Source: Cryptomeria japonica
Taxonomy: Eukaryota; Streptophyta; Pinopsida; Cupressales; Cupressaceae
NCBI RefSeq assembly: GCF_030272615.1
Contig: NC_081407.1
Location: 373,014,998-373,078,997, forward strand
Length of the DNA stretch: 64,000 nucleotides
Direction of reading: 5' to 3'
The position numbers and the translations under genes were made by a program. Shown piece by piece: positions 10,219-22,958 of this stretch. Each line of letters opens with the position of its first letter. The first letter of the stretch is position 1. The notes beneath the pieces were generated by a model. That model was not told where the DNA came from. It searched no databases and saw nothing but the letters and a program-made list of their open reading frames with translations.

Positions 10219-11766
10219 ATGCAACTTTCATTTTGGGCTAAACAGAATTGGTTGGGCTTGAAGGATATTTTTTTTATGGATAAGCAATCTCTCTTTTTTA
10301 TTACCATTTTTGATTCCAAAGAACATAGAAATTGTGTTCATAGATATAAGGGGTGGTTTTGTAAGGGGGTTGGTATTATCACTTTGGCATGGGTTCTAAA
10401 TTTTAGTCTGGATTCAGTTCCCCCTCTTTTCATTCCCTTTTGGATTACTCTCCCACGGCTCCCGCTTGAGTATCGTGATCCAGATATTGTGGAAATTTTG
10501 GCTAATCAAATGGGCATTTTTATCAAGCATGACCTTATCCCATATGAACTTGCCTATTTAACCATTAGGGTATGCCTATTTCTAAACCTCACAAAGACAC
10601 TTCCCAAGTCTATTTTAATGACTTGCTCCATAGGGAAATGGAATAAAGACATTTGCATACAGGGTACTAGAGATATTGATGACCATATAGATAAATTGGG
10701 CCATTTTAATTCACAGTATCAAGGATCGGGTATTGATGCCATTAGGGTTTGCAAGGATTTTGTGACTGATTTCCATAAATGCTCCTTTTATTAGTCTGTT
10801 GCATCTCCTTCTTCTACATCAAGTGGGACAACAACTGTAGCTGACTTATCAGAGAGTCCCGTACCTCCAAATAATGTTGATACTATTGCAAGACCTTTCT
10901 AGGGTGTTCAGTTATAGGAAGATCCTCCTCTTTCTCTAATTCCCTCTCAATTATTTTTGGGTTGTATGACAAACATTTTACTTCCAAAAGAAAAAAGAAC
11001 AAGGCCCTCCAATTGGAAGAATTCTCCTCAATATCAGGTTGTTATCTCTGGTTCATGTTCTCTGCAAAATTTTGTGGGTAGATACAAGTAAATATCTTTT
11101 AAGATCCACTGCTCTCCAATCCTGGTTGATTGGTTGTACAAGAACATATTTGCTTCCTCTCTCTTTAGGTAGTTCACTTCTTCTTTTTTGAGTTTAACTT
11201 CCATGGGACCCTCATATTATCAAGTCTAGGAAAACTCCATTTCACAGAATGCAAAGCATAATCTGATTCATAGCTTGATGTTTAATTGCCAACCTTTCCA
11301 TGTGGTTGATCGCAATCTTCCCACTACTGGATCCTCATTGAATGATCCAAATATTGAATTAATATCACATGATATCCTTATCTCTGTTGCATTGAACTTG
11401 ATTGATGAAATTGCTCTCGAGGAATTCCATAAAATTCAGGATGTCCCTTTTGTTGATGCTATGCCTCTCGCTCTTAATACTTCACCACCCATAGGAGTTT
11501 AGTCATGCTGATCACCTTGTGGATGAAGATAATTCATATCAACCTTTTCAACCTCCCACACAACTTGACTTTTATTTTTCTCAACACCTCTCTTGCTCAA
11601 TCAATCTCTTCATCTCCTTTGTTAGCTAAAACACCTAAAAAAAGAGGTTGGAAGCACAAGATTCTTAAAATCCAAAAAGAGATCACAGCTGGTATCCAGT
11701 CTACAATTGTAGATAAGTTTTCACCCCACTCAAAACTAAGAAGAACATTTTGTTCTTCTTGAGTGC
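10219..11766 (+). pseudogene. LINE ORF1, DUF4283-like, degraded
   Basis: The open part, 10219-10791, encodes 191 residues. The block PFWITLPRLPLEYRDPDIV, followed by a small helix and FIKHD, matches the DUF4283 domain typical of plant LINE ORF1 proteins, which are thought to bind the element RNA. Upstream residues (LSFWAKQNW and SLFFITIFDSKEHRNCV) fit the beginning of the same domain. Downstream of the stop at 10792 the frame is broken repeatedly. Short open pieces at 11275-11502 and 11505-11762 may be remnants of the C-terminal part. No CCHC zinc knuckle is visible in the surviving frames. The start at 10219 is simply the first ATG of the open block; the real start was probably earlier. Confidence 0.75.
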
Positions 11767-11767
11767 A

Positions 11768-14700
11768 ATGAGGACCATATCTTGGAATGTCAGAGGTTTG
11801 AATGCCTCTAACAAGAGGGGATGGGTCAAGAAATAGCTGGATTCCTTCCAAGTAGACATCATTTTATTGCAAGAAACAAATCTTTTTGATGAAGCCTCTC
11901 AAAACATTTTTTAAAAATGGACTTAATGGGATTTCATACATGTTCCTGCAGTAGGGGCTTCCGGTGGTATTCCGACATTGTGGAATCCCAGGACAATCAA
12001 AGCAAAAACCTTGAACCAAGGGACAAATTGGCATCTTATTCTTGTTGAAAATTTTGATTTATTTTTTCTTTTCTTTAATATTTATGGTCCAACAGCTCCT
12101 CACGAGAAACATGCTCTTTGGAATACCTTATCTTATCAAATCCATCAGCAGGGAGTTCAGAAAATCATCTTAGGAGGTGATTTTAATGCCATTTTGTTTG
12201 AGGATGAGAAACAGGGAGGCAACCCTACTTCTAAGGTGATTGATGACTTTAGATATTTTGTGTCTGATAATGCCCTTTCTGACATTTTGCCTGCTAATGG
12301 TCAATTTACATGGACAAACTAGAGAACTTCCCTTCAAATAGAAATCAGATTGGACATGTTTTTCACTTTATATGAATGGATCCTTCAGAAATATACTTTT
12401 AGCTCTAATATTATACCGTTCTTTGGATCTGATAATTTTCCTATCTTATTATGCTTGGATAAACATGAAGCTTCTCATCATAGACCTTCTTTTAAATTTG
12501 AAAGAATATGGTTTCAAAACCCACACTTTCATACTCTACTTTGTTAATGGTGGGTAAGTGCCCCCTTCTGTAGGCGAAACATAATGTTTCAACTTGATAT
12601 GGAAATGCAGTTTGTAAAACCAAATATCAAAGTCTGGAATAGGGAAGTATTCAAAAACATATTTGCAGAGAAATCAAATGTAGAGAAGGAATTAAAGGAC
12701 ATCAATGAACTTATCTTTTCTAATGAGATTAATCTTGAAACCTTCTCAAGGCAGAAGCATTTACAAAGATACTAGGAAGAATTATGCTCTAGAGAGGAGG
12801 AGTATTGGAGACAAAAATCAAGGGAGCTATGGCTAAAAGATGGGGATAAAAATACTAAGTTCTTTCAGGCATCTGCAAAGATTAGGCAAGCTACATCTAC
12901 TATCTTTTCTATAAATGCCTCTTCTTCGGGAATAAAATTAACTAATGAACAAGAAATTAGGGAAGAGGGTGAACTCTTCTTTAAAAATCTTCTTTCTCCT
13001 TCTCCTCTTTTTGTTCTTGAGGAGTCCAGTGTCAAGGTATTTCTAGATTCTATCCCTTGTCTAATTTCACAGCATGATAATGATTATCTGATGCAACCTT
13101 TCTCTCTTGTTGAACTTCAAGAGGTGGTAGTTTCGATGGCTCCTGACAAGTCTCTAGGTCCTGACGGTTTCACCATGCTATTCTTTCAAAAGTGTTGGGA
13201 TGTTTTAAGTTTTGATCTTTTAATGGATTTGGAGGAGTCAAGACAAAAACCTTTTATTCTCAAGAACTTCAATTTAACCCATCTTGCTCTTATCCCCAAA
13301 TCCAACAACCCTCAATCTTTTGCAAACTTTACGCCTATCTCCTTGTGTAATATAGTTTACAAGATCTTCACAAAAGCTATTTATCTCCAATTAAAATCCT
13401 TGATACCTAAAGGAATATCTCCTCAACAAGGAGGTTTTGTTCCTGGTAGGGAAATATCGGAAGGTGTACATATGGCCCATGAAGCTTTGCACTCAATTAA
13501 ATCTTCACAGTCCCCTTCTTTCATAGATAAATTAGACATGTTGAAAGCATATGATAAAGTATGTTGGTCTTTTCTTTTGAGGGTGCTTAAAAAGTTTGGC
13601 TTTTCAGATAAGTGGTGCAAATGGATCAAAAATTGTCTCTCTGGTGCACATTTCTCATCTATTATTAATGGTAATCCTTCTGGGTTTTTTCGAGCCACTC
13701 AAGGAGTTCAACAAGGTGACCCACTATCACCTTTTCTCTTCATTATCGTAGCAGAATCTTTTAGCAGATTGGTCAATAAACAACAAACTTTGGGTATTTG
13801 GAAGGGGGTATGCATACCTAATACTTCAATTTCCATCACCCACATTTTATTTGCAGATGATACAGTTTTATTTGGTTGTTCCAACATTCAAGAAACAAGG
13901 CATATTAAGAAAATGTTGGACATATATACTTCCAGATCTCAGCAGAAAATCAGTGCTCATAAATCTAAATTATTCATATTTAATACTTCTAAAATGGTGT
14001 CTAACAACATTATCCAAACATTGGGCTTTCTAGTTGATTCTCTTCCATCTTCATACTCGGGCATCCCTTTCTTTATTGGAGTAGGGAAACCTCCTTTTTG
14101 GAATTCTATGACTGACAAATTAAAAAGAAGAATTTATGTGTGGAAAGCTAGATGGTTATCTCCATCAAGCAGAATCCTTCTTGCCAAAACTATTTTGGCT
14201 ACAATTGCAAACTACTACATTTTGTTCCTTCAAGCCCCGAAATCGATTGTTTCCCATATCGAGAAAATTATTCAAAATTTTATTTGGAAAGGTAATCTTT
14301 CAGAAGATAAAAAGATCGCACTTGTGTCTCTCAACAAAATTACTCCAAGTAAATCTATGGGCGGGGTTAGTCTACACGATCTTTCAAAAAGGAATAAGGC
14401 CTTCGAGGGAAAGCTGGTTTGGAATATTTATGTAAAACCACATGATTTATGGTGTTAAATTATGCAAGAAAATTATTTAGATACTCCTACCCCATCACAC
14501 ATTTTTACTATCGTTGATCCTCCATCAAGGTCTGTAGTTTGGAAGTTCATGATGGCTTCTAGGAATGTGATTACTAGGTATTTATCTTGGCAAGTACATA
14601 ATGGCAAAGATGTCAACTTCTGGCATGATTCATGGAGTGGTCTCCCCCCTCTTAATCTTGAGGAATCTCTAGTAGATGCGATCCCTATATTTATTACTCA

Positions 14701-15957
14701 ATGGGGATCTTAACTTTATGATTACATAGATGATCTTGAGAAGCCTTAAAATCACGTCATTTGGAAGAATCAAGCTTCACTCCCAATCTCCCAGACTCAA
14801 AAGGAAAAATTTTCTTTGATTATGAAGAATCGCATTATTTTTATCTCTAATGGTTTGGACAAATTGATATGTTGCCCTGCGAAGAATGGAAAGTACTCTA
14901 TCAAGGAAGGGTATAAGGCAATTCATCAGATGTTGGTTCAATCCTATCCACAAAGAGCTTATAACTTCTATTGGAACAACAATATTCTTCCCAAGGCAGG
15001 GATGTTTGCTTGGATTTCTCTACAAAAGAGAATACTTACCAATGAGAGACTTGATAAATTGAATTTTGCACCTCCATTTGCCTATGTACTTTGTGGTGAG
15101 CATAATGAAATGTTAGATCATCTCCTCCTCCAATGTGATTTTTCTCATTATTGTTGGATGTTTGTGCTTGCTAAACTTTCCTTTAGCATCCCTCTTCCAA
15201 ATAATGTAGGGGATTTGTTCCATTCTTGGCTAGTCTTATACTCATCCTCTCTTTTTGTATGAATTTGTAAAGTGATCCCATCCATAGTAGTATGGTCACT
15301 TTTGTGGGAAAGAAATAAGCGTATTTTTAGAAAGCAAACATATCCTCTTTCTAATGTTTTCAATTACATTGAAAAATCAGTATCAGAATTGGTTAGTGCC
15401 CATGTTTCAAATTAGTTCAATCCAAATAGGGAATTTACTTCTTTGGATGGTCAAGTTATTAATTATTGGAAGGGCATCTCTATTCCCATATCACCTTGCT
15501 TTTCGAGAGTGAGAATTAGTAAAATTGATAGAAATAAAGTGAAATGGTGTCCTCTGAATTTGACACATTTTAAATTGAAATTTGATGGCTCCTCTAAAGG
15601 GAACCTGGGTGATACAGGAGTAGGAGTATGCATTAGGGACCACACAGGTGTGTTTTTGCTTTGAAGTCTGCTTCCATTCCACCAGGTACTAACAACTATG
15701 CAGAGGCATATGCTTTGCTTGAAGACATTCTACTAGTTAAAAAATTGAGCATCTCTTATATTCACATCAAAGGCGACTCAACTATTATTATCAACACTTG
15801 CATAAAGAGAAATATTGACAATTGATAGATAAGATATTTGCTTGAACAAGCATGGGAACTCATTGATACATTTGTAAATTTTACTATTTCACATGTGTAT
15901 AGAGAAGGAAACCAGGTTGCAAATCATTTGGCAAATATGGGAAGTTCCAAGGTGTAA
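11768..15957 (+). pseudogene. LINE ORF2: endonuclease, reverse transcriptase, RNase H
   Basis: A single frame from the ATG at 11768 covers the whole polyprotein, broken by several stops and one late frameshift. Domains in order: an APE-type endonuclease (ISWNVRGLN near 11780; ILLQETN near 11860; ILGGDFNAIL near 12170); reverse transcriptase in the long open block 13091-14455 (SLGPDGF, QGGFVPGREIS, GVQQGDPLSPFLF and the catalytic FADD at 13850-13861); a zf-RVT domain at 14816-15260; and RNase H from about 15570 (LKFDGSSKGN) to 15957. The RNase H shifts frame near 15660 and carries two stops near 15825; its last acidic site reads NQVANHLA rather than the usual D. The longest intact piece is 455 codons. 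The protein would nick DNA and copy its own RNA at the target. Confidence 0.92.
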
Positions 15958-16499
15958 CTTAATATGATGGGTCTGAATTGTGATCTCAATTCTTTTCCAA
16001 TCCTTAGAAGAATAATTTTGGAGGACATGGGTACAGGATAACATTGCACATGGTTATGCAGTTGTTTTCATAATGATAAAAAGTTGGTATGTGAGGTATT
16101 ATAATTGCATGGTTTTGTGGTTGTGCTATATCTGAATGATGTGAATGGATGTTTATTTGGGCATCTATGAAGCAAGGTAGACTATGGACTGCTATGTAAA
16201 TGTGTACAACTTTCATGATGTTTTGATTCAGACTTCATCTTGGTCAACATACTCCAAGAAGAATTCGATACTTGGGGATGATTTGTGGCATTCAGTATTC
16301 TAGACATTATGAGATATATTATACTTTTGTGGCATGTTAGGGATTTAAGTTTCACAACCTTTCTATGTAATATCGAGCAAGGATCAAAGTATTTATGTCT
16401 GGTTCTTTCCTCCGGGAGCTCTTTGAATCAACTTTTGTAAAGAAATATATAAATAAAATATATTAAGTGGCACTGCCACCTTTTTTCAAAATAAAATAA
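15958..16499 (+). other. LINE 3' untranslated region and A-rich tail
   Basis: No open frame of note. It ends with a short GC-richer segment, ggcactgccacc, a T-run and the tail caaaataaaataaa. The A-rich end abuts the second half of the Copia-1 LTR. Confidence 0.75.
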
Positions 16500-17695
16500 A
16501 GTAACTGGATGACAACTGAGAGGGGGGGATGTGAATCAGTTGTCTCAGATTACCAGAACCTTAAGGAATTAAAACTTTAATACCAGAACCCAAAAGATCA
16601 ATACCATAATGCATAAACCAATTACCAAAATAGAAGATAAACCAATTAAGCATAAACAACAATCAGAGAATAAATACCATCCACATGACACCAAGATTTA
16701 TACGTGGAAAACCCGGTAAAGGGAAAAAACACAGTGAGAAGCCTACTTATAGTCAGATAATACTTCTGCAATAAGTATGTCATTACAATTGAGGGGCCTG
16801 CACTTGCAGGAAGACAAACAACCTAGAGCACACTGCTTATCACAAAAGGAGTCTCACTGACTACATAGAAATCAAGACTACAATTCAGAAGAAAGAATGA
16901 ACTACAAAGATAGCATCTCCTATGCCTGAGTATAGTTTTGGTTAAGCTCAATACTAGAGGACTAAATCCTCTTACATATAAACCCAACTTGATCACCAAT
17001 GATCAACCAAATCCTCTGCCTAAATGATTATTACATTATTTTCTCATATACATCCTCACACATGATCTACAATGAGATCTTACATCATATATCGAAACCC
17101 TCAACCACAAACAATCAGGTTGACCACCAGACAATAAACCAATTACATAATTACAAAACATGTCGACCTGAGACCAAACAAATAATATCCACTCCATAAG
17201 ACATCCCAGAATCACATCGAGAAGTCCAATCCACACGTTACATTAAGCTGGTCCATAACCTAGATAATATCAGGATCCAATATAGTTCCACACAAGCTAA
17301 AGCAATGATCCCAATCAACCAAGTCTCGAACATGATCACCATCAGCATCCCGAATCTCCACTAGAAGCCGCACCATAACCACTTATGCATATCATCAAAG
17401 ATCTTCAATAAAGCTTTGCTAGTGAAACTCTCATCGTAATAACAAACCAAGCTTGCTAGCAAATAGGATAACATTTGATCACCAGATCAAAACCAACTAA
17501 CTGAACATGAATCTGAGTAACATAAACAAGCCAATTCCATAACCCAAACATACTAGAGCATACTAGATCATGCTGATCTAATCCAACCAGAAAACAAATA
17601 GCCTACCGGGACTAGAAGTATACTGGTAAAGAAACTGAAATAACTAGTGTTAACATCCAATGCAACACATAATCAATTCCTCTATATGGCCAACA
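16500..17695 (-). repeat. Copia-1 3' LTR, main part
   Basis: This matches 30175-31355 along its length; both share agagggggg near the left end and end tggccaaca. On the minus strand it starts TGTTGGCC directly after the polypurine tract at 17696-17710. The open frames inside it are not coding. Confidence 0.9.
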
Positions 17696-18016
17696 ATCTC
17701 CCCCTTTGGCATTGATGGCAACACTACATGTGAAAAACATCCAAGTGCCAAGAGAGCCAAAGAAATCTCCACAAAAGAATAGTAATGAAGTTTTGAAACA
17801 TACTCCCCCCGATGTATATATCCCTTAAGTCTTTCACATGAATATCTCACCCCCTTTGACATCAATGTCATGAATTTGACAAAAATATCAAAACAAAAAT
17901 AAAAACCACTGAATCACAAGGCTAACTACTCCCCCTGAGAAGTAGCATCCAAACATCAGTCCAGAATGAATAATATCCTTGATAATGCATACGGGACTGA
18001 TGCCAAATAACATCAA
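17696..18016 (-). other. Copia-1 polypurine tract region
   Basis: On the minus strand the tract GCCAAAGGGGGAGAT (17696-17710) abuts the 3' LTR. Further purine blocks on the minus strand are near 17801 (CGGGGGGAGT), 17850 (AAAGGGGGTG) and 17931 (AGGGGGAGTAG). Such multiple polypurine tracts are a described feature of Sirevirus elements. Confidence 0.7.
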
Positions 18017-18640
18017 TCAGTTTTCTACTGGAGGGGCATAAACCCCTAACCTGTCTCTGAGGTACTCAAATGATTCTTTAGGAAAAGTTTTAGTGAAAAT
18101 GTCTACAATCTTCTCTTTAGTGTTTACATAAACTAGTCTAACCTCATTTTCTTCCACCTTCTCCTTCAAAAAGTTATACTTGATAGATATGTGTTTTGTC
18201 TTAGAGTGAAATACTAGATTCTTTGATATGTTAATAGCAGCAAAGTTATGACAATGACTAACTATCAGTCTGATGCAATGCACTTTAATGTCCTTCAACA
18301 TTTGATTCATCCATAAAACCTATGTATAGTTAGTAGCAGCAACAACATACTCAGCTTCAACTATAGATAAAGAAGTACATGATTGTTTCTTTTTGATCCA
18401 TCAAACCAAATTCTTTCGAAGAAAGAAATCTCCACTAGAAGTACTTTTCCAATCATCAACATCACCAACCCAATCTGCATCTGTGTATGCACATAAAGTG
18501 AAGTCATCACCCTTAGGGTACCACAAACTATATTCAAATGTACCTTGTAAGTATCTAGAAATCCTTTTCACTACACTCACATGATTTTCTCTTGGACCAC
18601 TCTGATATCTTGATGAAATACAAACAAGATTCATTATGTT
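18017..18640 (-). pseudogene. Copia-1 RNase H remnant
   Basis: Minus-strand frames 18401-18634 and 18017-18310 are the RNase H and C-terminal part of a Copia polyprotein. The first holds ISRYLQGTFEYSLWYP and YTDADWVGDVDDWKSTSS, where the first acidic catalytic site lies. The second holds FAAINISKNLVFHSKTKHI, a VNTKEKIVDIFTK block and the end KESFEYLRDRLGV. The join between them, 18310-18400, is out of frame and the usual conserved stretch is damaged. The enzyme would remove RNA from the RNA-DNA hybrid during reverse transcription. Confidence 0.88.
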
Positions 18641-19805
18641 AGACCTAGTCTAAGTCAAATATAGCAGACCTCCAATTATAAACTTGTATCTTGTAGGATT
18701 TCTGGTGCAGATTCATCTTTCCTTGTCAATTTCTCACTAGTAACCATAGGAGTACTTACCGGTTTAGAGTCTTCCATACCAAATTTCTTAAATAATTCCC
18801 TAGCATACTTAGTTCGATAGATGAAAATACCTTTGTCGGTATGATAATCTACAAAGCTAAGAATTTTTTTATTTCCCCAATCATAGACATTTCAAATTCT
18901 TTCTCCATGTTTTTAGAAAATTCCATGCACAACCTATCTTCACCTCCAAAAATAATGTCATTAACAAAAACTTAAATAATCAATATATCATCATCAGTGA
19001 CCTTATAATATAGATTATTGTTATCATTAGCTTTAGTGAAACCAATCTTCAAAAGATATTTATCTAACCTTGCATACCAAGCTCTAGGTGCCCATTTCAA
19101 TCCATATAAAACTTTCCTTAACCTGCAAACCATGTTTTTATCATCTGAAAGTAAAAAACCATTAGGTTGCTCAATATAAACTTCTTAATCAAGATCCCCA
19201 TTCAGAAAGGCACACTTAACACCCATCTGATAAACCTTGTAGTTTTTATGTGCAGCATAGGCAAGAAATAATCTTAGAGCTTCAATCCTAGCTATAGGTG
19301 CAAAAGTTTCATCATAATCAATTCCTTCCTTCTGAGAATATCCTTTACAAACAAATCTAGCTTTATTCCTTACAACTTGTCCATCCTCATTCAATTTATT
19401 CCTAAAAATCCATTTAGTTTGAATAACATTCTTATTTTTAGGTCGGGGAACTAAAGTCCATGTGTTATTCTTCTCTATCTGATCTAATTCTTCTTCTATA
19501 GCTTTCAACAAACATTCATCTTTACATGCTTCAATTACTGATATCGGTACAACTTGAGAAATTAAACATACCTCATTAGTTGCTAGTCTCCTTCTTGTCA
19601 TCACTCCATTGTTCTTATCCCCAATGATTTGAACTTCTAAATATTTCAATCTCACATACCTAGGAGTCTTTTGACTCTTTGTTCCTCTTCCTGGTTCTTT
19701 AGTTACTATTGAATTTTTTAATACTACTAGAGTAAATGGTTCAACATTATGTTCCAGTAAAGGTGTTACCGGTACCGTTATGATCATTTCCAGTCACGGT
19801 TCCTG
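18641..19805 (-). pseudogene. Copia-1 reverse transcriptase, active site altered
   Basis: The open part 19185-19787 gives 200 residues of the N-terminal reverse-transcriptase region: [20 protein letters not shown], a KARFVCKGY block, and [16 protein letters not shown]. Below 19185 the frame goes on after a stop through EVYIEQPNGF and LYGLKWAPRAWY to the catalytic motif at 18957-18968. There the usual YVDD reads FVND, with a stop three codons before it, so one catalytic aspartate is replaced by asparagine. Further frameshifts follow near 18870. The domain would have made cDNA; it is inactive here. Its upstream junction is the Gypsy insertion, with CTCAT at 19806-19810. Confidence 0.9.
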
Positions 19806-19810
19806 CTCAT

Positions 19811-21397
19811 TGGTGCAGGAGCACATAGATTTCTTGATAAATTTTCACAATTTTGGAATGAATGATCCTCAATTGGATCAATGAATGAATAATGGACTGT
19901 TGGTAAGTCCCCAAGTGTGTTTTAGGGTTATTTGAAGTGTGTTTATCTCTAGTGTTATCTTGTTTCCTTAGTTTTGGCCAATGTGCCTTTGTAAGCCAAA
20001 AATGACATCATTTTGCAAAATAGGGTAAAAATACTTGTAAGGCCTCATAAGGCTTTTGGACATGTTGGTTTGATGTTAGGGAACCATCCTAGGGGGTTTA
20101 TAATGTGTGGATATGTTTAAGTTTCAAAAAAGCATGGTGGAGCAAAAGTTGTCATTGTTGCTTGACAACTTTTTCCAACTTTTGGAGCAACTTTTCAAAA
20201 TTGATCAAATTGGTGGTTAAGGAACCAATGTGTGGTTGGTTATGAGTAAGTAGGCATATATAATTTTTTTAAATCATTTTAAAAGGGTTGGAAGATCCAA
20301 AGAGAAAATTTTGAATAACATTTGAAGGCAATTTCCAAATTTTGCATAAAAACTTATAATTTGTTTATAGCAGTCCATACTAGATGGATTGATCTTGGTA
20401 CTATTCTTTCTTGTTGGTTTAGCATTAATTGTTGTGGTTCTTTGGAAGTTATTATACTCCTTCTTTGTGTAGGTTTAGTGCTTTGTTTGAAATTTTTCTT
20501 GAACTGCACTGCTCTCGGCCTGAGCAAAGGGATTAAGACCCTAGCAATGGCTCCGACTTGAAATCCCATTGTGTTTTCTCAATGTCATTTGGGATTCAAG
20601 TCATGGAGCATTTTTATAGTTTAAAAAGTCTTTGTAGTATCCTGGAAGTTGCATTGGACCAGTTCATTATCATTCTCTAGGCAAGCTCTACGATAGCTGG
20701 TCTAGGGAACATGACAATATTTTGCACTTTTGCTTGTAGGGATGATCAAATGTGTTTATGCCAAGTGATTGGTATGGGATATGAGTTCCTCAAAAATTCT
20801 CATTAGGAGTATGGAGGTGTGATAGGGTGTGGGAATCAACAAACCCTATTGGAGAAGGCTCTTAACCCTTAAAAAGAGCCATTTTGGGGTTCATACCTAT
20901 ACGAACGTATCAGAAAATCTAACCTCCTGAATCACAAAGAATGTCCAAAAGGGTATTCAGATCACTAAAGCTATTAGGAGGTCCTTTCGAATCTTTTTGA
21001 GTAATTGGGCAAAAACCGTGAAGGTAGGGCTAAAAGGGTCTCATAGGGCTACTAGGCCTAGAAAATAGGAACTTGTGAAAGCAATGGAGAAATGGAGTGA
21101 AACAAGTCACAAAACCACATGATGGGAGTTGTTACACCGTCTCAACATTTTCCTAGTCCCCTGCAAGTGAAGGTGAATTTTTTTGACAACTTGATGGTTG
21201 TACTTACACCCGTGAGTACTAGCCATGATCTTAAGTGATTTGACTAAACTAGTTGATAAAGAGCTTCCCAAAAGAGTTTAGATGTTGGGATTGATTCAAG
21301 AGGAGAGTAGGGTGTAAACAAGCATGGAAGCCCACTATGACACCTTTTACCAACCTACTAATCAAGGTGCAACTCTTTTGTGAGATCCTCCCTATCA
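19811..21397 (+). repeat. Gypsy 5' LTR
   Basis: Starts TGGTGCAG and ends CCTATCA, 1,587 bp. It is preceded by CTCAT (19806-19810), and the primer-binding site follows three bases after the end. It aligns with 26090-27684 with roughly one change in twelve in the first 130 bases, counted by eye. Confidence 0.92.
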
Positions 21398-21400
21398 AAG

Positions 21401-21412
21401 TGGTATCAGAGC
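21401..21412 (+). other. Gypsy primer-binding site
   Basis: TGGTATCAGAGC, the complement of the initiator tRNA-Met 3' end, three bases after the LTR end. Confidence 0.92.
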
Positions 21413-21440
21413 AGGTTAAGATTTGGGAAGAAACTAGTTG

Positions 21441-22958
21441 ATGTTAGAGACCGAGTCAGTGGGTGAAAATAGCCTCAGGATAGTGACTAATGCCGAGTTA
21501 GACAAAAGTGTAGAAGACCAAGAGGAAGAGAATAAACTCCTCAAGATAAGATTGCATTAATTGGAGAACAAACTAGGTGAAGTAGAAGACAAAACTGAGA
21601 AGGTAACTATCAAAATCAATTAAGAAAAGGGTAAAGAAGTGGTACAAGAGGATGGAACACTTGAACCATATCCTATTTTTCTTGAAGAACCTTTCCTTAG
21701 AGCCATCAAAGCCTTAGGAAGAAAGTCTCTAGAGGGAGTGTCACATTTTTGTGGAAAAATGAAACCAGAAATGGTCATGGAGTAGATCGAAGGGTTAGAG
21801 AATCAATTTAGATATAATGAAATTAGTGAAGCACAAAAGGTGAAAGTAACCAAATCTAGATTGAGAGGAGAATCCTTGACTTGGTGGAAGTTCATCCAAG
21901 AGGAGAGATAGAAGGAGGGTAAGAACCTAATTGCCACTTGGAAAGGAATGCTAGCCAATGTGAGAGAAGTCTATATCCCTGAAGACTATGAAATTCAATT
22001 ACACATGAGGAGACAAAAATTAAGACAAAGAGAACTAGATGTGAGGAGCTACACTAAAGAATTTCAGAAGTTGTGTTTGAGATCCAAGGTGGTGGAAGAT
22101 GAAAGAATCAAGGTTGTCAGGTACTTGAATGGTTTGCAATAGAATATCCAAGAAGAGCTAAGTTTGTTGTGTCCTAATACTATCCACAAGTTCTATCAAT
22201 TGGCACTCAAGGTGGAAGAGAAGAGTAAAAAGAAACAAGAGAAAAGCAATATAGGCAGAGGTAGGGGAAGAGATGGCAGAGGTCATAGAGGTGTAGATCA
22301 AATATCCCAAGGGGAATCCAAGTTGGTAGAGAAAAGTGGGGACTCCAATAGCAAGAGTAGCTATAGAGGAAGGGGATATAGAAACTCTAATAGAGGAAGG
22401 TCTAGTGGATTAGGAAGAGGGTCCTATTTCGCCACAATGAAGTGCTGCAATTGCCATCAAATTGGACACCCGACCTATAGATGCCCTGAGAAGTCTTCTT
22501 CATCCGAAGGAGGTGAAAGGAGAGTAAGTTATATTCAAGACAATGAAGAAAATGTGAAGACATCAAAAGTAAGCTTAGATTCCAAGGTTGGAGAGAATCT
22601 CATGATGAGAAGAGTTTTGATCAAAGAACTGATTAAGGAGGAACCTAGTCAAAGAAGATCCTTGTTTAGGATAAAGTGCAAGATCATGGGTAAAGTGTGT
22701 AGAGTGGTGGTGGATTCAAGATCTACTAATAACATAGTGTCAAAAGAAGCAGTAAGCAAACTCAACCTGCAAATAATTCTACATAGTGATCCTTATAGGG
22801 TTACTTGGCTCAACAAGGGGAAACATATTTTGGTGAATGAGAAAACTTGGGTGGAGTTCACCATAGGAGGCTACAAAGACAATATCTTGAGTGAAATTTT
22901 GTCAATGGATGCATGCCACCTACTCATAGATAGGCCTTGGCAATTTGATAGGAAATAA
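21441..22958 (+). pseudogene. Gypsy gag and protease, with stops
   Basis: One frame from the ATG at 21441 to 22956, broken by several stops, mostly before 22145. It includes a gag capsid-like region (RLRGESLTWWKF near 21860, VRSYTKEFQKLCL near 22040), an RG-rich basic linker (22250-22430), and a CCHC zinc knuckle at about 22444-22485 (C-x2-C-x4-H-x4-C, CCNCHQIGHPTYRC) that would bind RNA. It then enters an aspartic protease-like segment, where the catalytic motif reads VVVDSRSTNNIVS near 22707 in place of the expected D-S/T-G. The loss of the glycine suggests a dead protease. Pol overlaps its end in the next frame from 22945. Confidence 0.88.

Larger units (their letters stand above)
8866..16499 (+). 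mobile_element. L1-type LINE inserted in Copia-1 3' LTR
   Basis: A near-complete non-LTR retrotransposon of 7,634 bp. It has a GC-rich 5' region with tandem units, ORF1 (10219 onward), ORF2 (11768-15260, then RNase H to 15957), a 3' untranslated region and an A-rich tail, caaaataaaataaa, at 16486-16499. The likely target duplication is aataaccaaaagacaa (8850-8865) and agtaactggatgacaa (16500-16515). They agree at 11 of 16 positions, but each is only two or three changes from the intact LTR sequence near 30170-30190, so independent decay explains the mismatch. Stops in both ORFs make it inactive. It is younger than Copia-1. Confidence 0.9.

Noticed and set aside
13423..13698. Minus-strand open frame in the LINE reverse transcriptase.
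   Set aside because: Shadow of the plus-strand coding frame.
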